Source of the DNA: Albula goreensis | Taxonomy: Eukaryota > Chordata > Actinopteri > Albuliformes > Albulidae | NCBI GenBank assembly: GCA_022829145.1 | Contig: CM040751.1 | Coordinates: 2,483,364 to 2,547,363, forward strand | Length of the DNA: 64,000 nt | Direction of reading: 5' to 3' | In this document: positions 52,990 to 64,000 of the stretch, piece by piece | Layout of the letters: every line of letters starts with the position of its first letter | Position numbering within the stretch: position 1 is the first letter of the stretch | Position numbers and translations under genes: made by a program | Notes under the pieces: generated by a model | The model's input: the letters and a program-made list of their open reading frames with translations, nothing else | What the model was told of the DNA's origin: nothing | Database searches by the model: none

Positions 52990-54700
52990 CTATATGAGGA
53001 TTGAGAAATACAGAGCCAGTCTGTGTGAATGAGGGATATAGGAATAACATGATAACTGTGCCCTGGAGTACTGCTAGTTCAGTGAAACATAAATAGTAAA
53101 AGTTCAGTTGTAATTTATCATCATTTGTATGATAGTTTTTTTGTGTTTTTACACATGAGCTTTATATTGGAGTTATTTGGCTTTTTTTTCATTGAAAACA
53201 GATGCTTAAAGACTATATGCCTTGACTTCATGTAACTTGGCCTTTTTCAATCTGTAAACAATTGCTGAGATTTTAATACATTTAAGATAGCTCTTTCAAG
53301 GATATATAGGAAAATTCTGAGAAAAAAAGATCTATTGAATTTGCCACTTTGCTACATACAGATTTTTTTATATTGGAGCTTGACGTGTCAGTGTATAAAT
53401 AAACCCAGTGAAAGATATAAAAGTGACAGGGTACACCATGCTGATTACAATTCCCATACGATTGGGACATTCCTGGTGAAAATAAAATTCTCCCCTGGGT
53501 TTAAGTGTTTATCACGTTAACCACCGGAGGATTTACCAATAGTATTCAATAGAAAGATGCCTGGCAGTAGGTACTGGTTGCTGAGTTGCTGAGTATGAAG
53601 GGAGAAAGAGATGCAGATTTAGTCTGTATGCACCTAAAGGTTGCTTCTAGTCACCAGCCAAACGCTTCTCAGTTGACCACTGGCACAAGATGTGCAACGG
53701 TGCCTGTGTTAACGACAGCATAAATATCTCCTAGAAGAAAAGGCCGAGGTCAAAGGCCTCATACATTCAAAAACAACCCTCACTTTTAGACAATCAGGAC
53801 AATTCTAGGCAATAAAAACAACAATAAATATATAAAGTGCTGTTTTTTTCTTGTTACCTTAAAAATTAGAAATATATTTCGTCACTTTTTGTGTTTCCCT
53901 TAAAGTTTGAGTCATAGTACGAGGAAGAGTGTGATTCGGTAGTTTGGAGAAATGTATTGTGTGTGTTTGTTGTTTTGTTGTTGTTTTTTTTTTGTGTGTG
54001 CATGCATGAATAATTCATTATGAGGACAAAATTAAGCCAAAGGAAAAAATGTCAGATTTCAGGTTTTGCAGGTGGATCAGAGCATGCAATAACTCAGTCA
54101 TCTTGTGAGTCCCTCAAAAGCAACTGGAATCTGGACTAGATCACAGCTTTGGAGAAATGTTAACGTTTTATCATGATACCAATAATACTCATATATGAAA
54201 AGTGCAGTGATAAGGTATGCTTGCTACAGGAAGTCTAACTCACTACAGGAAGTCGAACAGAACTTTCCCTCATTGTCACTCACACGCATCTGTCTACTAC
54301 ATAACATGCATTCAGTTACATCTGTGTTAATGTACAGGGGCCTCATTTATAGAATGTTTTTACCATCAAATTTGACCTCAAAACCTTGAATGGGTAAATT
54401 CCACATCCGATTTGACAATTATAAACCTCGATTTTGTTGTGGAAAAGTGGCCAGCTCTTTACCAGCTCTTAACCCGATGTTCAAACATGTCCTTGAGGTG
54501 TTGCCGTGTTAATAAGAGAGAGGTGAGAGGCTCTCAGGGCCATCGTGTGCACACTGTATTTTATATAAACAAGGCCCTGGTACTTTAAGGCCTGCCCATG
54601 TATTCTGCAGCACACAGCAGGACCACTTCATCACACAGAGCGGAGAGATCCTGAGCAGAGACGCCACGCCGAGTGCCGGGACATGCACCTTCATACCCAT
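52990..54700. other. Intergenic, AT-rich; nothing recognised
   Basis: No exon-like sequence or clear repeat beyond short T runs and GT runs (about 53,960-54,000). Confidence 0.55.
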
Positions 54701-54724
54701 CATCATAACTCAGGAGCAAGGCTA

Positions 54725-54726
54725 CT

Positions 54727-54759
<33 letters not shown>

Positions 54760-55150
54760 ACACACAGCTCAGGAGCACAGATACACACACAAACAGCTGA
54801 GGGGCACAGATATTCACACACACACACGCACGTACACACACACATACACACACACAGCTCAGGAGCACAGATACACACACAAACAGCTGAGGGGCACAGT
54901 TACTCGCACGCACAAACACACACACATACACACACACAGCTCAGGAGCACAGATACACACACACACATACTCACATGCAAGCACACACATGCAGACACGC
55001 ACACTCAAACACACACTCACATCCATGCACGCACACACACACAGCTGAGGGGCCCAGCTACTCACATACACACACACACACCACACACACACACAGGTCA
55101 GGAGTACAAATACGTGCACACACACACACACACACACAGAGCACCGGAGC
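54725..55150. repeat. CA-rich array with CAGCTCAGGAGCACAGATAC units
   Basis: CA microsatellite blocks are separated by ACAGCTCAGGAGCACAGATA or ACAGCTGAGGGGCACAG. Long Thr/His and Cys/Val frames are repeat artefacts. Confidence 0.93.
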
Positions 55151-55159
55151 ACAGATACA

Positions 55160-56185
55160 CACATACGCGCTCTCCTATGCCAGCTGTCAGAGAGAGTGGC
55201 ACTTTGAACCGACCCCTGACTGGTCAGGAAAAGAGAAGAGCGGAAAGAGGGGGATGTACAGAATCTGGGCATGGGACAAACGAATGAATTGTGGAATGGG
55301 ACTGAGCTGCATGCCCATCTGATCCCCCACCAAGCCCAAACGGCATTCATTTATAATAATGAAAGCTAAGGCAGGAGAAGACTCTCTTTAGCAGGACTGT
55401 GTCCTTCATGTTCTCTGTCTGTTTGTGGTAGTGATGTTTAAATCAATGGGCAGGTGTTGGATCAATACAAAGATAGGGTGGAAAAGATCACTGGTGAGAG
55501 AAAACTAATATAAATATTCCTTTATAAAAAAAAATAATTATATTAACAATAACTAACATCAGCTGTTTCGCTCATAGCTACCCCAGAGTCCCAGATTAAA
55601 ATTTGTCCTGGGGAATTAGTCTGCTGGGAAAGAGTGCAGCTTAAAACCTTATGTTCACCTAAGTGGTCTGGATTCTGTTTCCTTCTCTCATCTACTGTTT
55701 TTAACCGAGAGAGGAAGAGCCAAAATGGCAGCCAGTGGTGGATGGCACCTTGGAAACATGAGGTCTGAAATATCCTGTAGCGGGACTGGGCCAAACATCG
55801 AGAGGGGTGGAGGGGTCGGTCCCTGGGGGCCATTCCAGCAGGTTTAATATTTGTCTTCAGGCAGGGAATATACACGCCTGGGGAGGGAAAAAACAGAAGG
55901 AAACAGAGAAAGAGAGAGAGAGAAATGTCATGTGTGTTTGCCCTGCTACAGTCAAGCAAGCAACCTCATCAGTATTATCATGTGAAGTCATATGACAAAC
56001 TGGAGCACAGAACATAGTGACATCAGCTGAGACATGTCATAGCATAGGGCTGGAAACAGGTTTGGATAGTCTATTGAAGCTTCACAAAGGTAGCTCTGTG
56101 ACTCTGGTGCTGTATGGGCGTCCTGGAGTTGGATATAGATTTGTGCAAATATTCTTATCCATACATGACCAATCAGACAGTATAT
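55160..56185. other. Intergenic, nothing recognised
   Basis: Unique sequence. The longest minus frame (about 138 codons, 55,543-55,959) shows no recognisable domain and no codon pattern that convinces me. Confidence 0.5.
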
Positions 56186-56189
56186 ATAT

Positions 56190-56580
56190 AGATGAGCCAA
56201 AACATTATGACCACTCACGATGAAGCGAATAACGTTGATTATCTTCTACCAACGGCGCACGTCAAGGTCTGGGATATATTAGCCCAGAAGCGAACAGTCG
56301 GTTCTCACAGTCAACACGTTGGAGAAATGGTGAATTGGGTAGGCATAAAGACAAGGGCAGCTTTGGCAAGGGTCAAATTATTATGGCCAGATGACTGGGT
56401 TAGAGCTTCTCTGAAAGACTGAGGCTTGTGGGGCGCTCATGGTAAGCAGCAGTGAGTACCTACAGACAGCGGTCCGAGGAGGGGCAAACCACAAAACGTT
56501 GACAGGGTGTTTGGGTGCCCAAGACTCATCAATGCATAAGGGAAAAAAAGCCAACCAACAGCGTATTAGACAGCTGGTTA
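56190..56580 (+). mobile_element. Tc1/mariner-like remnant, 5' end with terminal repeat and transposase start
   Basis: Begins ATAGATGAGCCAAAACATTA, a terminal-repeat sequence I recognise from fish Tc1-like elements. It then carries the decayed N-terminal DNA-binding region of the transposase (conceptually LARVKLLWPDDWVRASL and, in another frame, STYRQRSEEGQTT-like). It is cut off before the catalytic domain and followed by a TG microsatellite (56,599-56,620). Confidence 0.8.
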
Positions 56581-56639
56581 TATTGCTTTGGCTCATTGGT
56601 GTGTGTGTGTGTGTGTGTGTATATAACAAAATGACATTG

Positions 56640-57260
56640 CATATGTTTTTATAGTTACATAGTACCTATTACTTTGTAAAGCTTTAAATAGAACCCTTGG
56701 AGCTCCCTTTATCTGCCTCACAACCAAGTCAGCCTAAAACCCTCATACATAAAATCTGAAGTTAGACAAAAGAGAACTTATTTTAGCTTTTTTATTTGTG
56801 CAGTCAAGTGACTTTTCTGAATGGTCTCCTACATAGCTGGTCTCCCGTTTTTGTTTTTTAGAGCAAAAACAGGAAGTAAAATTAACTGGAGGGTGGCACA
56901 GTTTTCTGTTGTCTCCCTGGATCACAGAGAACGTAGTCGAGACATCATGTGGCCCTCTTTCCAGTCTGCATACTCCACTGACACAACAAAATTATTTTTG
57001 TTGACAATGATTGCTCTCCTTCCACAGTTTACCAATCAGGACACAGAGACTGCCAGCGCTGATATTACATCAGTGGTATCAGACCGCAGTCCAGAAGGGC
57101 CATAGTGTCTGTTGGTTTTTGCTGTGTTCAGCGCTTAATAGATCAATTTAAGTTATTGATTGGCTGAAAAGTCCAAGGGCTTGTTTTCCAAAGCCATAAT
57201 TGGCTGCAGATGGAAAGTAAACCACAAAAATCTGCAAACACAGCAGGCTGGGTTTGGGTC
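56640..57260. other. Intergenic, nothing recognised
   Basis: Unique sequence between the Tc1 remnant and the next minisatellite. Confidence 0.5.
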
Positions 57261-57264
57261 CGGC

Positions 57265-58180
57265 CTGAGCCACCTGGCACTGTCCCTGGAAGAGCAGGGT
57301 GTGCTTGAGTCTCTCATTACCTCAGCTTCAGCAAAGGCAATGAGAGATACACCACAGCTTCAGCAAAGGTAATGAGAGATACACCTCAGCTTCAGCAGTG
57401 TCAATGAGAGATACACCTCAGCTTCAGCAAAGGTAATGAGAGATACACCTCAGCTTCAGCAAAGGTAATGAGAGATACACCTCAGCTTCAGCAGTGTCAA
57501 TGAGAGATACACCTCAGCTTCAGCAGTGTCAATGAGAGATACACCTCAGCTTCAGCAAAGGTAATGAGAGATACACCTCAGCTTCAGCAAAGGCAATGAG
57601 AGATACACCTCAGCTTCAGCAAAGGTAATGAGAGATACACCTCAGCTTCAGCAGTGTCAATGAGAGATACACCTCAGCTTCAGCAAAGGTAATGAGAGAT
57701 ACACCTCAGCTTCAACAGTGTCAATGAGAGATACACCTCAGCTTCAGCAAAGGTAATGAGAGATACACCTCAGCTTCAGCAGTGTCAATGAGAGATACAC
57801 CTCAGCTTCAGCAAAGGTAATGAGAGATACACCTCAGCTTCAGCAAAGTGTCAATGAGAGATACACCTCAGCTTCAGCAAAGGTAATGAGAGATACACCT
57901 CAGCTTCAGCAAAGGTAATGAGAGATACACCTCTGCTTCAGCAAAGGTAATGAGAGATACACCTCAGCTTCAGCAAAGGTAATGAGAGATACACCTCTGC
58001 TTCAGCAGTGTCAATGAGAGCTACACCTCTGCTTCAGAGCCACCTGGCACTGTCCCTGGAAGGGCAGGGTGTGCTTGAGTCTGCAGTGTCAGTGAGAGAT
58101 ACACATCTGCTTCAGCAGTATCAATGAGAGATACACATCTGCTTCAGCAGTATCAATGAGAGATACACCTCTGCTTCAGC
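57265..58180. repeat. Minisatellite, 32-bp unit, bounded by a 46-bp direct repeat
   Basis: AAAGGTAATGAGAGATACAC plus CTCAGCTTCAGC, alternating with GTGTCAATGAGAG-type units, about 24 copies. GAGCCACCTGGCACTGTCCC and the following bases occur at about 57,267 and again at about 58,038. Confidence 0.93.
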
Positions 58181-58719
58181 TGTGATGTCAGCAGAGGAGA
58201 GCTATGTGTTAAGAGGTATGGGGAGATTTGAGGTCCAGCAAAGAATTCACAGTGTCAAAAACACTACACTCAAAAACACTGGGTTAAAACTAATCCAGTT
58301 TAAATAAAATACTTGTTTTGAAAGTATCATTGCATTTGGTTTATTTGAAACATTTTTGGATTTAAGATACACCTATGATACCCTGTTGGGTTAAAAGCTA
58401 AAACTCTGGTACCCCCTTAGTTTAGAGATATAACTATGATACCCCATTGAGTTTGACATAAAACCCATCCCAATGAGTTTGATCACAGCCCGTTGGGTTA
58501 TATAGTGTTGGGTTATAATGCGCTAATATTGGCATGTCGCTGCATTTACAGAGCACAGTGTTTATGATTGGGTGGTTGTGGCCTAGCATGTTATATATGC
58601 TACTTTGACCCATTTAAACAATAATTTACCATTAGTTTACCACAATTGCTATATTATATGACTGCAGCCACAATTGCTATACTAAACAGCAAATGACAAA
58701 AATTGTCCAGAAAAACATT

Positions 58720-58725
58720 TTTATT
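58720..58725 (-). terminator. scn2b: Candidate polyadenylation signal of scn2b
   Basis: AATAAA on the minus strand (TTTATT on plus), 1.7 kb beyond the scn2b stop. Another hexamer lies at 59532-59537, so alternative 3' ends are possible. Confidence 0.45.
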
Positions 58726-60405
58726 GAAAGATAATGAACAAACTATACAATACATAGTTTGGTGCCCCTATATAATTATCCCTAGTACATAAGTCAAGAA
58801 CATGTCATTTGTGAATAAATTATGTTAGAAAAGCTTGCATGACAAAATATATTTTGTTACAAAATAGCAACAGATACTATATAAATACCTCTATGCATTG
58901 AATTACTCAGTAAAAACTTGGTACATGGTACTGCTAACAGATACTGCTAGTTATGTATGTCCAAACCTGTGCCTTTTTGACAGTAAATTTCAAACCTTTA
59001 TAATATCAATTCAATATTTAATAATGTATTCATTACCAAATTCTAGCTGCTATAAAATTCACCACTTCAATTATATGTTTCTAGCCACACCTACCAGCCT
59101 GCACACTGCCAAACAAAAGATTGACCAGCAGAAAGACACACCAATAAAACACAAATCACACTATAGTTTCACAAAGACACACCGCTGCGTACAAAACCAG
59201 CCACACTGTAATCCCATACAGACATAGCTCTGCGTATAACACAAACCACACTGTAATTTCTCAGCTCTGATGTTGTCTTCATAAGAATGGAGATGAGAGC
59301 TTTAGTTTGGGTGCACAAACTAAACTGTGGTTTATGGCTAGAGCAGAGACTTGACCCGGCGATCTCCAGATAGCACTGCCCTACTGAATCTCTGCTTCAG
59401 GCTTCATCATTAGGCTACAAAAACAAACAGGAAATGCTTAATCTTCCATTCAGTGTTCAAATCAACCCAAGTCATTTTCAGAAATTTCAAGATAAGTATT
59501 TGTGGAGACAAAGCAATTGAAAAAAATGTCTTTTATTGGGTGAGATTTGGACATAAATACTTTGTTATGCTAGGCTTCATCTGAGTCTAGCTCCTGTGAG
59601 AGCAGTCATGGCAATGCAGTCTACCCTCATGATCTGCAAACTATTATATATCTACCCTGATACCTTCTGTATTCAATAAGTCTTTTAAGTGATCCTGAGG
59701 AACAATTTAAGTGTATCACCCAAATGGTGTTTTGAGTTTGATTTTCAGGAGACCTTAAGGATGTAGTCGGTTAGGAAATAGGCCACAGAAGGATGAAGAA
59801 TTTTGTTTCACAATCCAACATTCCATCTCCAACCTGAGGAGTTGTGGGTAATGTAGTAAGGGAGTTCTGGGTAATGTAGTATGTTTGCCAATCTCTTAAA
59901 TAGAGTGTGAAAATGGGCAGCACCTCAAACCCAAAGATTTGAGTATTTATGCCATTTTATTCTGCAGCCAGCTACTATAAATTAAAATGAACACTTCCCA
60001 GGCAAAATTTCCCACGCCAATGTTTCATTCAAACTTACTGCAGTTTAGATGGAGTCTTCCAAACTGAAAAGCTTTATTGTCTTGTTCAAACTTACTGCCA
60101 CTGGCTGCACAATAAATGGTACAAAGAACAGTCTGTTTTTGACCCAGATGCGCTGCCCAATCAGAATGGGAGAAACAAGTGTTTCTGCTGGATGTAAGGA
60201 AACAACACAGTGGTGGGTTAGAGTGAATCGGACCTACAGAGCCATAAACAACCCAGAAAATGGCTTATAAGTTAATGGGAGCATTACAAAAACAACCTAT
60301 CATGTGTTATGCATGTAATGTGTGTGAGTGAGGCAGATAGAGAGGGGGGGATGTAAACTGAAGGCCAAGAGGCAGTGAGAGAAAGAGAGAGAAAGAGAGG
60401 GGTCC
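58726..60405 (-). other. scn2b: Probable scn2b 3' UTR
   Basis: Unique sequence between the stop codon and the AATAAA at 58720, with a short GA tract next to the stop (about 60,310-60,400). The extent is inferred from the hexamer. Confidence 0.45.
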
Positions 60406-60605
60406 TCACTTGGTGCCCTCCTCGGCGCCCCCCTCTCCATCGGTCTTGCCCTCCTCGTCCGTCTTCTGCTCGTCGGAGACAGGCTCCTGCTTCTGCTTCC
60501 GGCGTATGCACTTCACCACCACCATGGACAGGATCAGCAGGGCCAGCATCCCCCCCACCGAGGCCCCGATCGCCACGGCGATGGTGGAGTCCCGCGGGGG
60601 CGGCA
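60406..60605 (-). CDS. scn2b: scn2b exon 4: transmembrane helix, cytoplasmic tail, stop
   Basis: After CAACACACAG it completes a Leu codon and encodes PPPRDSTIAVAIGASVGG, the helix, KCIRRKQKQEPVSDEQKTD and EEGKTDGEGGAEEGTK, then TGA at 60408-60406. Confidence 0.96.
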
Positions 60606-62921
60606 CTGTGTGTTGGGGGGGTGAAACGATGGAGGGAGAGAGAGTGTAATGTGGATATGGGGTGGGGGTCGGGACAGGGAAGAACGGAGGACATTGGTGA
60701 AATTTGAAGAGAGAAGAGACAGACAAAGAGCAGTAGAAACAACGAAACACATTTTGAGATATAGGAACAGTCATGTGCTGAGACAGAGAGTTTCTGTTGA
60801 TGCAAAGTGAGGGATAGGCTTAGAGAGAGAGAAAGGCAATGCATCCGGGCCTGTGGAAATGAGGGAGAGGGAGAGAGCCAGCCTTCAGGCTGATTCTAGG
60901 CAAGCGACATGCTACAGTGGGCTGCAGGGTGAGAGTAGCATGCTCCTCAATGAGCAAAAGCAGAGCTCTGCTGAGTCTTCTGCTCCTAGGGCAGCAGGGT
61001 GCCTGAGCCCCACTACCGAGGACAGTTAGCCTGGGAGGTAGGGTGTGTTAGCCCCACTACTGAGGAGTTAGCCTGGGAGGCAGGGTGTGTTAGCCCCACT
61101 ACTGAGGACCAGGGTTAGCCTGGGAGGCAGGGTGTGTTAGCCCCACTACTGAGGAGGTTTAGCCTGGGAGGCAGGGTGTGTTAGCCCCACTACTGAGGAC
61201 CATTAGCCTGGGAGGCAGGGTGTGTTAGCCCCGCGACCAGGACTGGTAGCCTGGGAGGCAGGGTGTGTTAGCCCCACTACTGAGGACCGTTAGCTTGGGA
61301 AGCTGGATGTGTTAACCCCACTACTGAGGACCATTAGCCTGGGAGGCAGAGTGTGTTAGCCCTAGGGCAGAGGACTGTTAGCCTGGGATGTAGGGTGTTA
61401 GCCCCACTACTGAGGACTGCTAGCCTGGGGGGCAGGGCGTGTTAGCCCCACGACCAGGACAGTTAGCCTGGGAGGTAGGGTGTGTTAGCCCCATGACCGA
61501 GGACCATTAGCCTAGGAGACAGCATGTCTTAGCTCCACTACTGAGGACTGTAGGCCTGGGAGGTGGGGTGTGTTAGCCCCAAGGCTAAGGCAGAGGACAG
61601 GCTCAGACCAGCTGAGAGCTTGTGGGGGTGGGGAGACAAATGGGTCCTGTCAGGCCATCACAGAACACACAGTGACATTTGCCCTTCACAAAACCACTTC
61701 AGCCAGATGAATTATGGCTAGCCACTCACATTGCAGAAGCCTAGAAATTAGCATATTAGTACAGAAATTTGCATAAGTTACCAATTATCTTCCTGACTTA
61801 CAATGTCATTATCCAATTGAAATCTTTGAAAGCACATTGTTTTATCAGCAACAGAAGGGATCTTACAATAAAGCAGCACACATTTATGTTTTAGCATTAA
61901 CACTCTGTATCTCCAGCTCACTCAAAAAAATGAAAGGATTAGATTTGTTCATTTAATTGATTCAATTATACAATTAAAAGACTCCTGGACTGTCCCCGGT
62001 GCCTTACACTCTGTGAGCACAGAAAGGTTAATGACTCCGTAGCCGTGCTGCCGATCAGGGGGATTCCGCACGTAGCAGTTGTAGATCCCTTGGTCGGTGA
62101 TCTGCACGTCGGAAATGGTGACGGACACATCGTTCTTGTCCAGGTTCCCCGCGAACACCACGCGGTCCCCGAAACGCTCCGTACGCAGGGGGGTCATCCT
62201 GTGCTTGTAGATCATGAACTGAGAGGAAGAGCACACACAAAGCAAAAGGATGAGGTACTGAGATACTGGATGAGGTCATCTGAACAGACCTTATAGCATA
62301 GCCATTAGACTCCAAGCCTGGCCCTTTGATCAGTTGCCAGTATTGGCCTTGGAAACAAGGTTGTGTGGACCAATCAGAGACTTAAATTCATCACTTAAGT
62401 GCTGACAAATGAATTGATTGGCTGCTGACGGGAAGTAAACAAATGGCTCAGAAAAACATAGGGCCAGATTTTCACAGCAGCACAAGAAATACTCACACCA
62501 TTCAAAGCATCCATCTCTGCAGTCTGAAAATGAGTCACACCTGAGATCCGCAAGTCACACCCATGCGGCTCACATTTTGAGAGTCTGAGCACTTGTAGAA
62601 AGCGGTTTCCCTGCACTATGCTGGCCAAAACCCCAGGAGTTTGAAATGCTCCTTCCTTAAATAAATGTCTGACAAACGAGCAGCCTGAACGGCATTTCCA
62701 TCAAAGCGCAGATAAAGAGTTAGAAACGGAGAGACGGCGTGATGTGAGCCTCACCATTACCGCCGAGTCATTGAGCGTCTCCTGATAGGTCCAGTTCATG
62801 GCAAATTTCCCAGCATCCACTTTGTAGCAGGAAGTGAAGGTGCAGGACAGCTTGACCAAAGTACCGTTGAGGGCATTGAGCTGGTGAGTGACCAGCACAT
62901 CCATACACGAAGCAGGTGAAC
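60406..62921 (-). CDS. scn2b: scn2b, voltage-gated sodium channel beta-2 subunit (exons 2-4; 5' end outside window)
   Basis: An auxiliary subunit that promotes surface expression and tunes gating of sodium channels, covalently linked to alpha in mammals. Exons 62921-62755, 62218-62008 and 60605-60406 have GT-AG borders and phases 1, 0, 1. The protein contains a V-type Ig domain (VKLSCTFTSCYKV and GIYNCYVRNPPDR), N-glycosylation sites (NGT, NWT, NDS, NLS), a transmembrane helix (GASVGGMLALLILSMVVVKC) and the acidic tail DEEGKTDGEGG ending EEGTK, very close to human beta-2 (TEEEGKTDGEGNPDDGAK). The Cys in FTSCY matches human Cys55. The signal-peptide exon was not found between 62,922 and 64,000, so intron 1 probably extends past the right edge. 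Confidence 0.95.
61010..61600. repeat. Minisatellite, unit about 44-46 bp, in scn2b intron 3
   Basis: AGCCTGGGAGGCAGGGTGTG plus TTAGCCCCACTACTGAGGAC and a few bases recurs about thirteen times with scattered changes. Confidence 0.93.
62008..62218 (-). CDS. scn2b: scn2b exon 3: second half of Ig domain
   Basis: Encodes FMIYKHRMTPLRTERFGDRV, VFAGNLDKNDVSVTISDVQI and TDQGIYNCYVRNPPDRQHGY, ending VINLSVLTE. The donor GAGT|GTAAGG is equivalent to that of scn4b exon 3. Confidence 0.96.
62755..62921 (-). CDS. scn2b: scn2b exon 2: first half of Ig domain
   Basis: After GTGCTCCGCAG it encodes SPASCMDVLVTHQLNALNGT, LVKLSCTFTSCYKVDAGKF and AMNWTYQETLNDSAVM. Donor is ATG|GTGAGG in phase 0. Confidence 0.95.
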
Positions 62922-64000
62922 CTGCGGAGCACAATCAGAGCTCGCTCCATAAATCACTGACATTTTCACTTCACAAAAGCTACCGACACACTTCCGGGGC
63001 AGTTATTATCACAGTTACCGACACAACATTTCTGGCACTCCCTACATTCAGTAGTATGAACTCTCAGACAACGATATAGTATTTATGAGGAGTTTATTGA
63101 TAAGGGATAGAAAAGAATGAACTTGGGCTTGGCGTCAAAAGGGGGAGGAGTCATCCCGTACTCATGGAGAGGGAAACCCCCCCTCCCTTTGGCTGAAAGA
63201 AAATGGAATATTAGTTAGGATTATGAATCCCCCCTAGAAAAAGAGAGGATGAAGGTGGAGATGGGGAGGAGGTGGGATGCCGGAAATGCTGAGCACGATG
63301 GGTAAAGGTACGTGGTGTTTATATACCTGTAGGGACCGGAAGGGGTGCGATAGGTAGAGAGGTTGTCTGAGAGTTCTTCTCCCGAATCTCTGTTTTACCA
63401 AACTGCAATAATGGAATGGTAAATGTGACAGAATCCATGCATTGTGCCATGATAACTTTTATCACACCAATAACTTACAGATATTACACAAATCTGGCTT
63501 GTTAAATAAATGCTTCATTACTTATTTAGTATGGGATGGGTTTTTTGTCATTATGACACACGTTGGGACTGTAATGGCACAAACATCGGTCCAAACACCT
63601 GTCTGAAGGTTTAATTTCACTGCCTGGGTGAACCACTGAATCACATTGGTCATGTCTCTGCAACGTATGTCAATATTCAGGTAAGACCTGTAATGAAACA
63701 TTTAGCATTTTCTATTTACAGAACGTGTGGAAAATTTAATAAATTGCTGATTTACGAAATGTATGATAGATTTGGTAAATGTATGAGGCATATGTTTAAA
63801 TGAACACAGTAAATAATAACACATTTATGACTTTAATGAGTGGAGTAATGAACCTGACCTGAGCTGACAACTGAAAACAGAAAACTGTGAAAAATGCCCA
63901 TTAGAATTTCCTACAGCACAAGGTGACTTCATTAAATACAGTCCAAAACCCAAAAATACAATTTACTATAATGTACGGCCAAGAAAAGCAGCAATTTCTC
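62922..64000 (-). other. scn2b: scn2b intron 1 (partial), nothing else recognised
   Basis: I looked on the minus strand for an ATG, signal peptide and phase-1 donor and saw none. AT-rich toward the right edge. Confidence 0.55.

Noticed and set aside
54683-55350. Cys/Val-rich 163-codon and Thr/His-rich 121-codon frames
   Set aside because: They overlie a CA microsatellite array and are compositional artefacts.
59330-59420. tRNA-like or SINE-like segment (minus-strand GCCGGGTCAAGTCTCT resembling a B box)
   Set aside because: No convincing A box at the right distance and no cloverleaf could be drawn.

Overview
This window is nuclear DNA from a vertebrate, most likely a ray-finned (teleost) fish. 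It has spliced genes with GT-AG introns, many CA/GA microsatellites and minisatellites, decayed Tc1/mariner and L2-like transposons of the kind common in fish, and vertebrate-type TTAGGG repeats. I see no prokaryotic organisation. Three genes can be read exon by exon, and their order and strands (tmprss4 plus, scn4b minus, scn2b minus) match human 11q23.3.

Layout. (1) 1-6,760, plus strand: the 3' part of a type II transmembrane serine protease, called tmprss4. It covers part of the SRCR domain, the full catalytic domain, the stop codon and a 3' UTR with an AATAAA signal. (2) 6,900-14,900: an 8 kb mostly non-repetitive interval with no recognisable coding exon. It may hold a long scn4b 3' UTR and carries four CTCF-like core motifs. 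(3) 14,917-38,511, minus strand: complete scn4b (voltage-gated sodium channel beta-4), five coding exons, 233 codons plus stop, with a 20 kb first intron full of minisatellites and a decayed L2-like LINE. (4) 38.5-58.7 kb: intergenic. It holds the scn4b upstream region with long GA and G tracts, a TATA/Kozak/splice-donor combination that could start an unknown plus-strand transcript, two Tc1-like remnants, a LINE 3' end, an interstitial telomere-like array and more minisatellites. (5) 58.7-62.9 kb, minus strand: scn2b (beta-2) exons 2-4 and a probable 3' end. Its signal-peptide exon is not visible and probably lies past the right edge.

The two beta subunits share V-type Ig folds, intron phases (1, 0, 1) and the extracellular cysteine that in mammals bonds covalently to the alpha subunit, so they look like old tandem paralogues. 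The protease is a neighbour by conserved synteny, with no evident functional link.

The most notable signals are: a minisatellite whose unit is a copy of the tmprss4 SRCR exon-intron boundary; an scn4b open-channel-block segment with less positive charge than mammals; a group of CTCF-like motifs in convergent orientation between tmprss4 and scn4b; a 43-bp minisatellite that breaks into an inverted mosaic at one end; and an interstitial TTAGGG-like tract. I found no operon, CRISPR array, virus or other compact novel system. All calls come from reading the sequence; no searches were run.
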